From Hemileia vastatrix (taxonomy: Eukaryota > Basidiomycota > Pucciniomycetes > Pucciniales > Zaghouaniaceae), in contig JASXTE010000012.1 in assembly GCA_030280995.1 (NCBI GenBank), positions 6,023,001 through 6,087,000 of the forward strand: DNA of 64,000 nt, given 5' to 3'. The translations under genes were made by a program, and so were the position numbers. How positions within the stretch are numbered: the stretch's first letter is position 1; each line of letters opens with the position of its first letter. The notes under the pieces are model-generated. The model did no database searches. It had not been told where the DNA came from and saw only the letters and a program-made list of their open reading frames with translations. Positions 31,723 to 41,253 of this stretch are shown piece by piece.

Positions 31723-32971
31723 TTTTTAATTTTTATGTTTTCATACTTTCCAAATGTCCTCTTTGTGTACTTTAATCACTTGGTTTTGTATTTTGGTTTG
31801 TTGCATATTCATTTTTTTTTTTTGAATTTACGGTGAATATCTTTTTTTTGGATGGCTCATTGGTTTTCTTTCACCAGCTCAACATGAAATCGCATATTTT
31901 CTGAAATTGCATATTTTGTCAGTGATTTTTTTTTTTCATTCATCCCTCATATCCTTTTCCTATTCTCCTCCAACATCCCTCAAACAATTTGGTTTCATTC
32001 ATTTTGTCATCTCATCTCTCCAGGTAAGTCATTTTATTCTTTTTTTTTGATTTTTTGATTACTAATTATAATTTTTTTTTGTTTTTTTCTGTTTATTTTA
32101 TTTTTTTTATCTAAATTTTTTTTGTAAGTGGTTATTTTGGATTTCAATGGTATAATTAACCTTTTTTTTCTCTCCCTCTTTACTTTATTTTTTAGCTCCA
32201 TCACCCTACTCTTCATCCCTCCTTGGCATTGTCATTATCCCCCCTTTCCCTTATTTCACTTTTTTTTTGGCTCCATTTCATTGAAACACATACATTGCAC
32301 ATTCTTTATGCATTTCACTTACTCCATATTCAATTTCCCCACAATTCCAACATCAATCTTTCTCACTCTATTTTTCCTACTTTTCAATCAAGGTAAGTTT
32401 CATCTCCTTTTTTTCATGCCTATATGATATCTCATTCCTTTTATGAAAACTTCATACTTAAATATATGTATGACTCTTATCTGGATAACAGCGAACTTAT
32501 ATAACTCCTTTTGATCTCATCTTCATTACCACTTTTCAAGTTTTTGTAAAATTTTGAAAATCAGACTCGGAATTAGGGTTAGGTTTATTCAAATCTAATG
32601 TTCTTTTTACTGAAGATTCTCCTGAAGGCTACCTTTCATTTCCTGCAAACAGATTTGAATTTGATTCAGTGGTTTCTGAGATATTGACCGTTAAAGTTGA
32701 GCCTTTTTTTCCCAATTTAAATTTTTATTTCATTTTTTTATGTAACAAATTAGGGTTAGGTTTATTTAAATCGCATGTCCTTTAACTGAAGATTCTACTA
32801 AAGCATATCTTTCATTTTCCACAAACAGGTTTGAATTAGGTTCAGTGGTTGCTGAGATTTTGACCTTTGAAGTTGAGCCTTTTTTCCAAATTTCACTTGT
32901 CTTATTTCACATTTTTATATTGCATATTTAGAGGATAAGGATTCTGAAACTCTTATATGATTATTATCTAG
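31723..32971. other. Upstream region of the Harb-2 TET exon
   Basis: T-rich sequence. CATCTCTCCAGGTAAGTC at ~32010 and CAATCAAGGTAAGTTTC at ~32388 are good 5' splice-site contexts, suggesting non-coding or lost 5' exons. A diverged ~179-bp tandem duplication (about 32570-32706 and 32749-32885) starts with AATTAGGGTTAGGTTTATT. No frame matching the N-terminal TET exon remnant of Harb-3 was found here. Confidence 0.4.
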
Positions 32972-33600
32972 GCATATATTCGTTGGTCAAGAATATCACT
33001 AAAGCTCAAAAAGATGAAGATTTTCGCTTATGGGACACTCTACCTTCCTTTGACTCTTTTCTTGCTTTTCAACTCAACAAGCTCTGTAATAAAGCATTTG
33101 AAAAAAATCATGAACTTGCAACCAAAGTTGGAATACCGAATTGGTGTGACTCCGAATTGGAAGATATCAGCCACGAATATCTTTTATTTTCTAATGTTAT
33201 TATCACTCATTCTGGATTCCACAATAGGATTCATATCGATAGGAATGATGCCAATTTTCTTACTTTTGGAATATTCTCATATATCAATCTGATAACTGGC
33301 CACCCAATACCATCTCCAGCTAAAATCAAAGGACATGGTTTATATTTTCCAGACCACCGGTGCATCATTGATTTTGGTTTGGGAAATGGTATCATCAAAA
33401 CTATTTGGAATTCTTCTAAGGATAATCATCAAACGACCAAAGCTCCTCCTGGTTTGAAATCCTGTCAAGATTTCACTCATTTCGGTTGCTCATTTCAAAT
33501 CAGTAGTAAGTTGATACAAAGAATCAATAAGGTAAAGAAAGAAGGTAAAGTTATTCGATTTAAAAAAACTTTATCTAGATCCAAAAAGTATGGGGATTAG
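32972..33600 (+). CDS. TET/JBP-like 2OG-Fe(II) dioxygenase, catalytic exon
   Basis: An open frame after a splice acceptor (TTATCTAG, 32970-32971), ending in TAG at 33598. Counting from codon 32983, NRIHIDRND gives the HxD iron ligands H84 and D86. GIFSYINLITGHPI and GHGLYFPDH follow, and DNHQTT gives the distal histidine H149. These features match the Tet-like 2OG-Fe(II) oxygenase family that is expanded in rust fungi. Family members oxidise 5-methylcytosine in DNA (TET, JBP). The N-terminal exon with GG...GWR seen in the Harb-3 copy is not visible here, so the protein may be incomplete. It converges on the SANT gene with repeats between. The fold assignment is by motif and by resemblance; substrate is inference. 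Confidence 0.7.
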
Positions 33601-33896
33601 AGTTGTCATTGAAAATTTTATATTTTTTCATAAATTTTTAATAAATATTTTTTATATATCAATTTTCTCAAATAATGTGATGAGCCATCGACCTTGTGTT
33701 GTATAACAGGTAATCATGATAACATTTATTTGTTTCATGGGGTTCCTCTTTCCTATACCTGTAGAAAGTCCCAAACTTATGTTTCTCGACTTGGTCTGCA
33801 TTTTGGCTTGAGGGATTGTCATTACTTTAAACTAGGGAAATTGATATATATTAGATATTTATTTAATAATTTATGTAATTATATTAAATTTAGATG

Positions 33897-34320
33897 ACTT
33901 CCACCCCTTACTTCAATAAAATGCAGGGGGGGGTATTGCCAAATTTTCAAATCTGACATGTGAAATTGATGACTTAGAAAAATTTTGGTGATACCCACCC
34001 CTTGCTTCAATAAAATGCAGGGGAGAGTATTGCCAATTTTTTTAAACAGATATAGAATTTTTTTGACTTGTAAATATTTTTGTGATACCCGTCCCTTACT
34101 TCAATAAAATCCATGGGGGGTTGTGCCAAAATTTTTTATAAGACTTGTGAAATTCTTGACATGTAAGAATTTTTAGGATACCGGTAAAATGCAGGGGGTA
34201 GTAAAGCCAAATTTTCATATAAAACTTTCAAGATTCATGACATGAAAGAATTTTTGTGATACCCACCCCTTACTTCAAAAAAATCCAGGGGTGGGGGATT
34301 GTCAAATTTTCAAAGGAGAC
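33897..34320. repeat. Diverged ~90-110 bp repeats between TET and SANT genes of Harb-2
   Basis: Four or five degenerate units with TACCCACCCCTTRCTTCAAT, AATAAAATGCAGGGG and ATTGCCAAATTTT, the counterpart of the 93-bp array in Harb-1. They may provide 3' ends for the converging genes. Confidence 0.7.
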
Positions 34321-34448
34321 TTGAAAATTTTATTTAAAAAAAGAATATTTAACATTAAAATACGATATTTCAAGAAATACAGAAAATAATTGTAAAATTT
34401 ATGTACAAATAAATATGAACACATGAAGTGTGAAAGAAATAAAAGAAA

Positions 34449-35846
34449 CTAGTCAACAAAAAATTTCATTAAACGTTCTATTTCTTCAACAGATTTGTTT
34501 GCTTTAATGCATTCGATCAAGAAATCTTTCTTTTTAGAACTTTCTTGGAGATCATGCTTATACTTCATCTGTTCCATTAAGTTTTGATGCTCGAGTGTTT
34601 TTTCCTTATTTTTGGATTTTTCAATACTAAGAGTTAACTCAAACTTCTTCTCCTCCAAATCTTGGGCCCTACCATCCTTCTGTAAAGAGAGCTCAAACTT
34701 CTTCTCCTCCAAATCTTGGATCCGATCATCCTTCCGTAAGGAGAGCTCATACTTCCTCTCTTCCAAATCTTGTACTCTGTCATCCCTCCTTAAAGAGAGC
34801 TCGTATTTCTTCTTTTCAAAGCTCAGAGTCTCTTTAGCAATTTCCACTTGTTCTAGAGTGAGAATAAAAATTAACATAAAGTAGAAGAAAAGCAGAGTAA
34901 AGTAATAAGAGGTATGATATCACTTACCAGCATCACGTTTCTCTAAAAACTGTTCCATCAAAGAAAAAGGTGTTTGTGATGAAGTATCACTTTTTCGTCT
35001 TCTTTGGGAGAGGAAATTTAGACTAGTTGAAGCCCTTCTCTTTTTGTTCATTGTAGCATTTTCCTCCTCATCATTGTCACTAGCTTCAGACTCAGTTGAT
35101 TGAGGATCCTGGGTTTGTTCATCAGCCTTTTAAGAAATAAGAAAAAGATAAGTAAATAAAAAAATAGAATTGATAAGATAAAAGAAACAGACCTGAGTTA
35201 GATTGGGTTGGGTTAAATCGCCAATAGGATCAATAGCAAAGCTATCTAGATTTGTAGAATTTAGAAGAGGGGAGGCTTGAGTGGAGGAAGAGGATGGGAA
35301 AAGATTTGCTTCGACATCATGTTCGGAGATAGGATCTTCTCCATCCAACATGTTTACAGGATTAACATCGGCTCGCTCTCCAAAAATTGCATCCATCTCT
35401 TTAAAGTAAGGACATAAAGAATCAAGTTTATTGTCTATGGATTTTATACCCTTAGTTATATGAATGTCAGTAACCTCAAAACCAGTTGAAGATGAAAGAG
35501 CCTTTGCCTTCTTGTATTTTGCTCGATAATGCTTGAAGCTTTCAGACATCTGTTTAGGCAAAAGATCAATCCTTCCCTTGGTCTTATTGCGTAATTCATT
35601 TGCCATTAGAAGATAGCCATTAACTTTTGATGTGGGGGGCTGTCCTACTTTAGTAACATACTCAGTACCAAAACAAGAATCATAGTTAGATTTGGTTTTC
35701 AGCCAGTTGATAAGAATGAGATGTTCATCTTTTTTTAATTGAACAGTCTTTGATTTCTTGGCTGAGCGGGGGAAAGAGGAAGTAGTGGGAATTGAAGAAC
35801 AACTGGGTGATGGCTGCCTTTGAGAAGATCTAGGATGACGAGGCAT
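34449..35846 (-). CDS. Harb-2 Myb/SANT-like DNA-binding protein (three exons)
   Basis: Exons 35846-35193, 35126-34928 and 34852-34449 with GT-AG introns (67 and 75 bp) give an open frame of 418 aa. Start MPRHPRSSQRQ. The conserved trihelix region has QLKKDEHLILINWLK, YDSCFGTE, KVGQPPTSKVNGYLLMAN and MSESFKHYRAKYKK. A Ser-rich linker and a KKRR basic patch follow in exon 2. Exon 3 encodes a coiled coil with four ~19-aa repeats of the type ELSLRKDDRIQDLEEKK and ends KDFLIECIKANKSVEEI, like the Harb-1 protein. It is the accessory DNA-binding protein of Harbinger elements, expected to act in the nucleus with transposase. It is intact although the transposase of the same element is truncated. Confidence 0.82.
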
Positions 35847-36251
35847 GTTATTATAAATGAAGATGAAAAGGAGCAGAAACAAGCAGATGAGATAGCGAGA
35901 TGAAAAGGAGAAGAATCAAATAGATGAAATGGGGAGAAATTCTGAGCGGATAGAATGAACAGGATGGGATGAGAATGGAAGTGCACAGCAAGGTAGAAGG
36001 CTGGGATATCCAGAAAGTTGTCCAAGATGTGGTTATCCAATATTGAGGATAAAAATGTCAGATAAGAGGTGAACATTGACACATAAAGTGTCTAATAACC
36101 CAATTATTAGCAAAAATAATTGCGGAAGATAATTGGGGTATGCAGATTATTTTCCGCCATTAATTTAATTGCGGATCCCTGAACATTGATACCCGCTAAT
36201 AATGCATTATCCCGCCTTTAAACCCCAATTTCCATTCCTACTAAAAATAAT

Positions 36252-36450
36252 AGGGGGTATCAAAGTTAAAATTTGTAATTATTTAAAAGGTATTTCACAA
36301 CACAAAAATAAAGCCACATACTTGACATTAATTCTCAGTACAAGGGTGCTTTATGGGCACAATATGGAATATTTAAAAAAATAATCTTGGTTTAATTGGT
36401 AGAAAAAAGAGGTATTTTGAAAATGAAGATTTCTAACTTTGATACCCCCT
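36252..36450. mobile_element. Harbinger MITE, copy 1
   Basis: 199 bp, ends AGGGGGTATCAAAGTTA and TAACTTTGATACCCCCT type, AAT duplication (36249-36251 and 36451-36453). It shares the first 10 bases of the Harb-2 terminus, so it was probably mobilised by the same transposase. Confidence 0.85.
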
Positions 36451-36689
36451 AATAAAAATTATATTTTACAAACTCCCATATTACCCCTCCATGTCTGCCT
36501 CATTTCCCTCTTTTTGGTGTCCTCAAACCCCCCCCTCCCCCTTCTTGATCTCCTCAAAATCCCCTTACCCGCCTTTTTCACCAGTTCCTCCCCTCTTTTC
36601 CCCCCTTGAGGCGCCTTTTGCCCCCTTCAGGCACCTCTTTCCCCCCCCTTTAGGCTGCCTCACCCCTCATCCCCCTCACCCCTCCTCAC

Positions 36690-36972
36690 CCCCTCTCCCC
36701 CTCTCCCCCTCTCCCCCTCTCCCCCTCTCCCCCTCTCCCCCTCTCCCCCTCTCCCCCTCTCCCCCTCTCCCCCTCTCCCCCTCTCCCCCTCTCCCCCTCT
36801 CCCCCTCTCCCCCTCTCCCCCTCTCCCCCTCTCCCCCTCTCCCCCTCTCCCCCTCTCCCCCTCTCCCCCTCTCCCCCTCTCCCCCTCTCCCCCTCTCCCC
36901 CTCTCCCCCTCTCCCCCTCTCCCCCTCTCCCCCCTCTCCCCCCTCTCCCCCCTCTCCCCCCTCTCCCCTCCC
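36690..36972. repeat. (TCTCCCCC)n minisatellite
   Basis: About 31 copies of an 8-bp unit, changing near 36935 to a 9-bp TCTCCCCCC version for about four copies. It lies only in the left arm of the foldback; the right arm has just a short, irregular equivalent. The complementary strand has regular G5 runs. Confidence 0.9.
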
Positions 36973-37045
36973 CTCTTCCTTTGGCTCCTCCCCCCTTTTA
37001 TCCCTAAACAAATTGCTAAGTGATTCATTTAGCTATCTACCTAAT

Positions 37046-37245
37046 AGGGGCCATCAAAGTTAAATTTTTTTAATTATTTAAAAGGTATTTCACGGCACAA
37101 AAAGAAAGCCACAAGCATAACATAAGTTTTCAGTAAAAAGATGCTTTGGTGGCACAAGATGGCTTACCTTAAAAAATAATCATGAATGATTTGGTGGAAA
37201 AAAGAGGTATTTTGAAATGGAAGATTTCTAACTTTGATACCCCCT
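37046..37245. mobile_element. Harbinger MITE, copy 2
   Basis: 200 bp, related to copy 1 (ends AGGGGCCATCAAAGTTA and AACTTTGATACCCCCT), AAT duplication (37043-37045 and 37246-37248). It is inserted at the apex of the foldback. The left end has two substitutions. Confidence 0.85.
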
Positions 37246-37617
37246 AATAACTAAAAAAATTGCTTAGCAATTTGTTTAGGTATATACCTATGGGGAGAAG
37301 GGAAGGAAAGAGGGGAGGGGGGAGGGGGGAGAGGGGGGAAAGGAATAAGGGGGTAGGTGGATGAGGGGGGAAAGGAATAAGGGGGTAGGGGGATGAGGGG
37401 GGGAAGTGGTGGATGGGAGAGGGGGATGAGGGGGGGGGAGAGGGGTGAGGTGGCCTAAAGGGGGGGAAAAGAGGGGAGGAACTGGTGAAAAAGGCAGGTA
37501 AGGGGATTTTGAGGAGATCAAGAAGGGGGAGGGGGGGGGGGTTGAGGACACCAAAAAGAGGGAAATGAGGCAGACATGGAGGGGTAATATGGGAGTTTGT
37601 AAAATATAATTTTTATT

Positions 37618-38089
37618 ATTTTTATTAACATTATTTTATTTTTTATTTTTTTAACAGAATAATATAAAAAAATTTTTTTACTGTTCAAGCTGATTCAAAA
37701 TTCAATTTGGTGTGTTTATAATTTTGAATTTTTTTTGGGAATAATTTTTCTGATACAATTTTTTTTTTGGTTTAAATTTTTGATTATAATTTATTTTTAT
37801 CATTTTTTTCCAGGACTTTAGTTGGTATATCTAAAACCAAATAACTTTAAAATTAATTTTTTTGGGAAATAATTTTACTGATATTTGTTTTTATTTTATA
37901 TTTGTTTCATTTTTTTTTCATAGACAGTTTTAGTAATTGTTTTCTTTTCAAAAAACAATTATTTGGGTTAATTTTTATCAATAAAATTCATAAGGTTGAA
38001 TAAACAAACTAAATTTTGTGAGTTTTATTTTTTTGCCAATTTATTTTTTTGGTTTTTGACACAAATTTTTTTTTGCTCAGAGAAAAAAA
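37618..38089. other. T-rich part of Harb-3
   Basis: AT-rich sequence with repeated TTTTTTGGGAATAATTTT motifs (~37732 and ~37861). No gene recognised; probably intronic or 5' sequence of the TET pseudogene. Confidence 0.35.
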
Positions 38090-39165
38090 TGTCTATTTTG
38101 TCAGAATCACCTCTTACTTCTCTATCATCATCCTCTTTATCCTCTTTATTATCTTTTTCAAATTCAACTTCATTTCAATCATCATCCAAAATATCAAAAA
38201 AAAATTGATGTTCAAAGTAAGCAGAATAAAAGAAATTTAAAAAAGAAAATTCATTTGGATTTCTTATTTGGCCATATATCAAATATTGAGTACTATAAAA
38301 CTAAAGTGGATCAAAAAAATTCTTATCCAAAAGAGTTACCAGAAGATTTAATATATTTAAACAAATCAGGAGACAATGAAATTAAAGCATTAATCAGTAA
38401 TTCTTTTAAACCTCAATTTGTTTAAGAAAATCATTCTTTTAATGTTTCAAAAGATGAAACCTTTAATCAACTATCTGATCTCATAATAACACTATATCAG
38501 ATGGCTTTGGTTTGCTTACCAATAAGGAATACAAATTTGTTGGGTGGTATTATGATTGGATTTGGTTGGAGACTGTGATTTATTTAAGGTTATTCTCTTG
38601 GTAATTCAAATAATTTTTTTGGTTTCATTCTTAATATTGTTCACTCAATTTAGTTCCATGCACTACACAATATAGGGGGTGGGCTTGCTAGCAAGTTCCC
38701 AACCTGAACTCAGATGGAATTCAGATGGAACTCAGACTGAACTTATACTGAACCCATACTGAACTCTACTTGAACACCCACCTAAAACTTTTCAGATGAG
38801 TGGTGTTCATACCTGATTGTATGGTTCCTTTGTCAATAGCTCAATGTGTGTTCAATCTGGGATGAGTTTGGGTCCAAGTTTGTGGACTTGCTAGCAAGTC
38901 TGCCCCCCATATTGTGTGGTAATAGGCATCTATTAAAAATTTATCTAGAGCTGAAAAAGATGATGATTTTCACTTATGGGACACCTTACCTTCTTTCAAT
39001 ACTTATATTTCTCTTTTCCTCAAAAAACTCTGCAATAAATCTTTTGAAAAGAATCATCAACTTGCTACCAAAGTTGGAATAACAAATTGGTGTGACTCCA
39101 AATGGGTAGAAATTAGCAACCAATATCTTTTATTTTCAAATGTTATTATTACTCATTCAGGATTC
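38090..39165 (+). pseudogene. Harb-3 TET-like gene, 5' part, broken
   Basis: A Ser-rich start (MSILSESPLTSLSSSSLSS at 38090) is followed by frames with many stops. Near 38500-38600 a segment reads LLGGIMIGFGWR then GYSLG, matching the GG-x-GWR-x-YxxLG stretch upstream of the catalytic part in fungal Tet-like proteins. A CACTA-like MITE (38661-38921) interrupts it. The catalytic exon start (FHLWDTLPSF type, 38930-39165) aligns with 32972-33225 of Harb-2. Chromo-2 then cuts it within THSGF, just before the HxD motif. Confidence 0.65.
38661..38921. mobile_element. CACTA-like MITE, copy C3
   Basis: Starts CACTACACAATATAGGGGG and ends with the complement of CACACAATATGGGGGG; palindromes on CTTGCTAGCAAG lie at both ends. 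The interior is in the same orientation as C2, with extra GATGGAACTCA repeats. The flanking triplets (ATG and ATA) do not match cleanly. Confidence 0.7.
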
Positions 39166-39941
39166 TGTCACGCGCCACGTGACACTCGAGGCGAAATTAA
39201 CTCAATAAATCAATAATATCAAGTCCTAAATCTATACTCGAAGCGCAGAAAGCAATTCTCCATAGCAACTGCGATTTTCCTTTGTGTACTTACTATTTAA
39301 CTGCGCTAGCCTAAACTCTAAATCTAAATTAGTCAATCTCCCAATAGGGTACCTTAGTCCTTTTCAATAAGGGACGCACAGCGCTAGGATCAACGAAATA
39401 GTATAGTAGTAGTTTTTTTCATTAAAGTTTTGTTAATTAATTAAAAAGGGGTAAATTGAGCATGGACGGATATTTAGTGGAGAGGGTCTAAGTGTATGTT
39501 AGTAATGGTCAATGGAATGGGAATGCTGCGATGGAAGGGAGGTCGATGCGAGGAGGAACAAAGGATATAAAAGGAGTTGGGTATTTTGGTTTGATATTCC
39601 TTAGAATTAAATTATAATATCGTATTTACATTAATAGTGGTAAATCCTTAAAAGTTAAATCATTGTTATTGTATCTTTCTTTTACTTTCTCAATATTCAT
39701 TTCTAAATCCTAAATCTTTGATTATTGAGTTTCCAACCCTTCGTGAGATTTTAAGAATTATTATTACCTTGGAACTAGTTTCTAATTCTTCTCGAACGAA
39801 CCTCGAACCTATAGCTATTACTTCGAGTAACCTTCGAATCATTTCCTCGAATCATTCCTCTGTGCTTCAAAGAAGTTTCTAAAACCCCTCATCTCACTTG
39901 CAGGAACATCCTCGACCTTGTGCGTAGGTCGTCCGGTGACA
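39166..39941 (+). repeat. Chromo-2 5' LTR
   Basis: 776 bp, TGTCACGCG...GGTGACA. TATAAAA at 39566-39572 is followed by AGAATTAAATTATA at 39603-39616, the inferred mRNA start used for self-priming. Confidence 0.92.
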
Positions 39942-39942
39942 G

Positions 39943-39956
39943 TATAATTTAATTCT
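39943..39956 (+). promoter_or_regulatory. Chromo-2 primer binding site, self-priming type
   Basis: TATAATTTAATTCT, one base after the 5' LTR, is the perfect 14-nt complement of 39603-39616 in the LTR. The same pair is kept in Chromo-1. The placement after a TATA box fits the Tf1-type mechanism, where the RNA 5' end primes minus-strand DNA. Confidence 0.62.
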
Positions 39957-40013
39957 CCGTAGATCTCATTCTTTGCACTACTACGTCCTTTTAGGTGTTT
40001 TTAAAATTTTAAA

Positions 40014-41204
40014 ATGGCACCTGTTAAACGCACTCCTCCTACGGGCGCTACTACTAGAGCTCGCGCTAGAGGCAGGCCAACAGCCACAAGGTCTGTTTCT
40101 CGCACTCACTCTTTGGAACCACTCGACCTTAGGGAACGGCAACATTCAGTTCAATCTGTAGAAGACATTCCACAAGATTTTGAGGATTCTAGTGATGAAG
40201 AAGAAGGAGAGGATACAATGCATGAGGCACCATCCGCCCCTGCCAATCACCCTTCTGGCCAATCCTCAGAACCAGGACCATCTAACTCTCTGGAAGATTT
40301 CATGAGACTTTTTATGAAAACCCTTTCAAATCCAACGTCTTCAGAGGGATCTAAGTTCAAAACTCCTTCTATGAAATCTCCTGACAAATTCGACAGAGAT
40401 CACCCCGACAGATTGCGACCCTTCTTGCAAACCTGCAAGCTACTGTTCCATAATGACCCTCGAACCTTTAACAGCAACCGATCAAAGGTTGTTTACGCTT
40501 CTTCATTCCTAGCCGGGAAAGCAGCAAGATGGTTCAAACCTTATCTACTCATGCTTTCTTCGACAGAAACCCACTTACTTATCAATAATTGGGAAAAGTT
40601 CGAAGACCAACTTTTTACGTTGTTTGGGGACCCTAATGAAACGGACAACGCAGAAATTGAACTTGATTTTCTTCGCATGAGTGATAATGGTAAAGCCTCT
40701 GAATATATCTCAAACTTCAGAGCACTTCAAACTCGAGTAGGTTGGAATGATGCTGCCCTTAAGTATCATTTCAGGAAAGGACTTCCTTTGAGGATTCTGG
40801 ATCAATTAAATCTTCACGGTCAGAAGATGACTACTTTAACGGATTTAATGGATCAAACCCTCGAACTTGACGGCGTTTATCAAGGACGACTTCAACATTG
40901 TCGATATGCCAACAAATCTCAAGGCCTAAATTTTAAATCGGGACCTTCTTCACACCCACGACCAAATCAATCCTCCTCGACTCAATCCAAACCCAATAAG
41001 GGAAAGGATAAACCTTGACCAAAAGGCTCGACCCCAGGCGATATCAGCAAAGTACTGGATCCTAAAGGGGAACTTAAAGAAGCTGAGAGGAAGAGAAGAG
41101 CAGATAATGGGTTATGTATGTATTGTGGGGGTAAGCACAAGTTGGAAGACTGTGTAAAGTTGAAGGAAAGAGAAGGTACTAGTTCGAAGTCAAAAAACTA
41201 GTAG
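40014..41204 (+). pseudogene. gag: Chromo-2 gag (one in-frame stop)
   Basis: ATG at 40014. The order is as in Chromo-1: basic N-terminus, acidic linker (DSSDEEEGED), gag capsid-like domain (~residues 95-280), Ser/Pro/Lys linker, and zinc knuckle CMYCGGKHKLEDC (CX2CX3HX4C) near 41115. TGA at 41016-41018 corresponds to CGA in Chromo-1. The natural end is TAG TAG at 41199-41204, right after the slippery heptamer. Without the TGA the protein would be ~395 aa. Confidence 0.88.
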
Positions 41205-41253
41205 ATAGTTTACTTGTGTGCAAAGCAAACTATCTTATCTCTCCCAGTGCACA
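41192..41253 (+). promoter_or_regulatory. Programmed -1 frameshift signal, Chromo-2 gag-pol
   Basis: A AAA AAC at 41192-41198 in the gag frame is followed at once by TAG TAG. Stem 1 is AGATAGTTT (41203-41211) with AAACTATCT (41227-41235). Loop bases TGTGC (41217-41221) can pair with GCACA (41249-41253). The pol frame (-1) is open from the heptamer onward. Spacing (4 nt) is slightly short for a typical site. Confidence 0.72.

Larger units (their letters stand above)
30710..36197 (+). mobile_element. Harb-2: Harbinger-type element carrying TET-like and SANT genes
   Basis: A 5488-bp element with ~32-bp inverted ends (AGGGGGTATCAATGTTCAGG and on; one mismatch, AGCGGG on the right) and AAT duplications (30707-30709 and 36198-36200). 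Order: subterminal hairpin (30794-30825), transposase fragment (+), TET/JBP-like dioxygenase exon (+), diverged ~90-bp repeats, SANT gene (-). Transposase and TET run toward the SANT gene. The layout matches Harb-1 minus its TET gene, and Harb-3. Confidence 0.88.
36451..37617. repeat. Polypyrimidine/polypurine foldback
   Basis: The left arm (36451-37042, C/T-rich on plus) is the reverse complement of the right arm (37249-37617, G/A-rich on plus), for example AATAAAAATTATATTTTAC at 36451 against its complement ending at 37617. The arm tips are AT-rich; the arm bodies are nearly pure pyrimidine or purine. The apex is AAATTGCTAAG..., interrupted by a Harbinger MITE. The Pro-rich and Gly/Arg-rich frames here are repeat artefacts. 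Confidence 0.85.

Noticed and set aside
32570..32885. AATTAGGGTTAGG, telomere-like TTAGGG repeats
   Set aside because: Only two TTAGGG-like words per unit of a 179-bp duplication, not a tandem telomeric array.
36491..37063. 190-aa Pro/Ser-rich frame and overlapping Gly/Arg/Glu-rich frames on the other strand
   Set aside because: They are translations of the TCTCCCCC minisatellite and polypyrimidine arm; all frames are open because the repeat has no stops.
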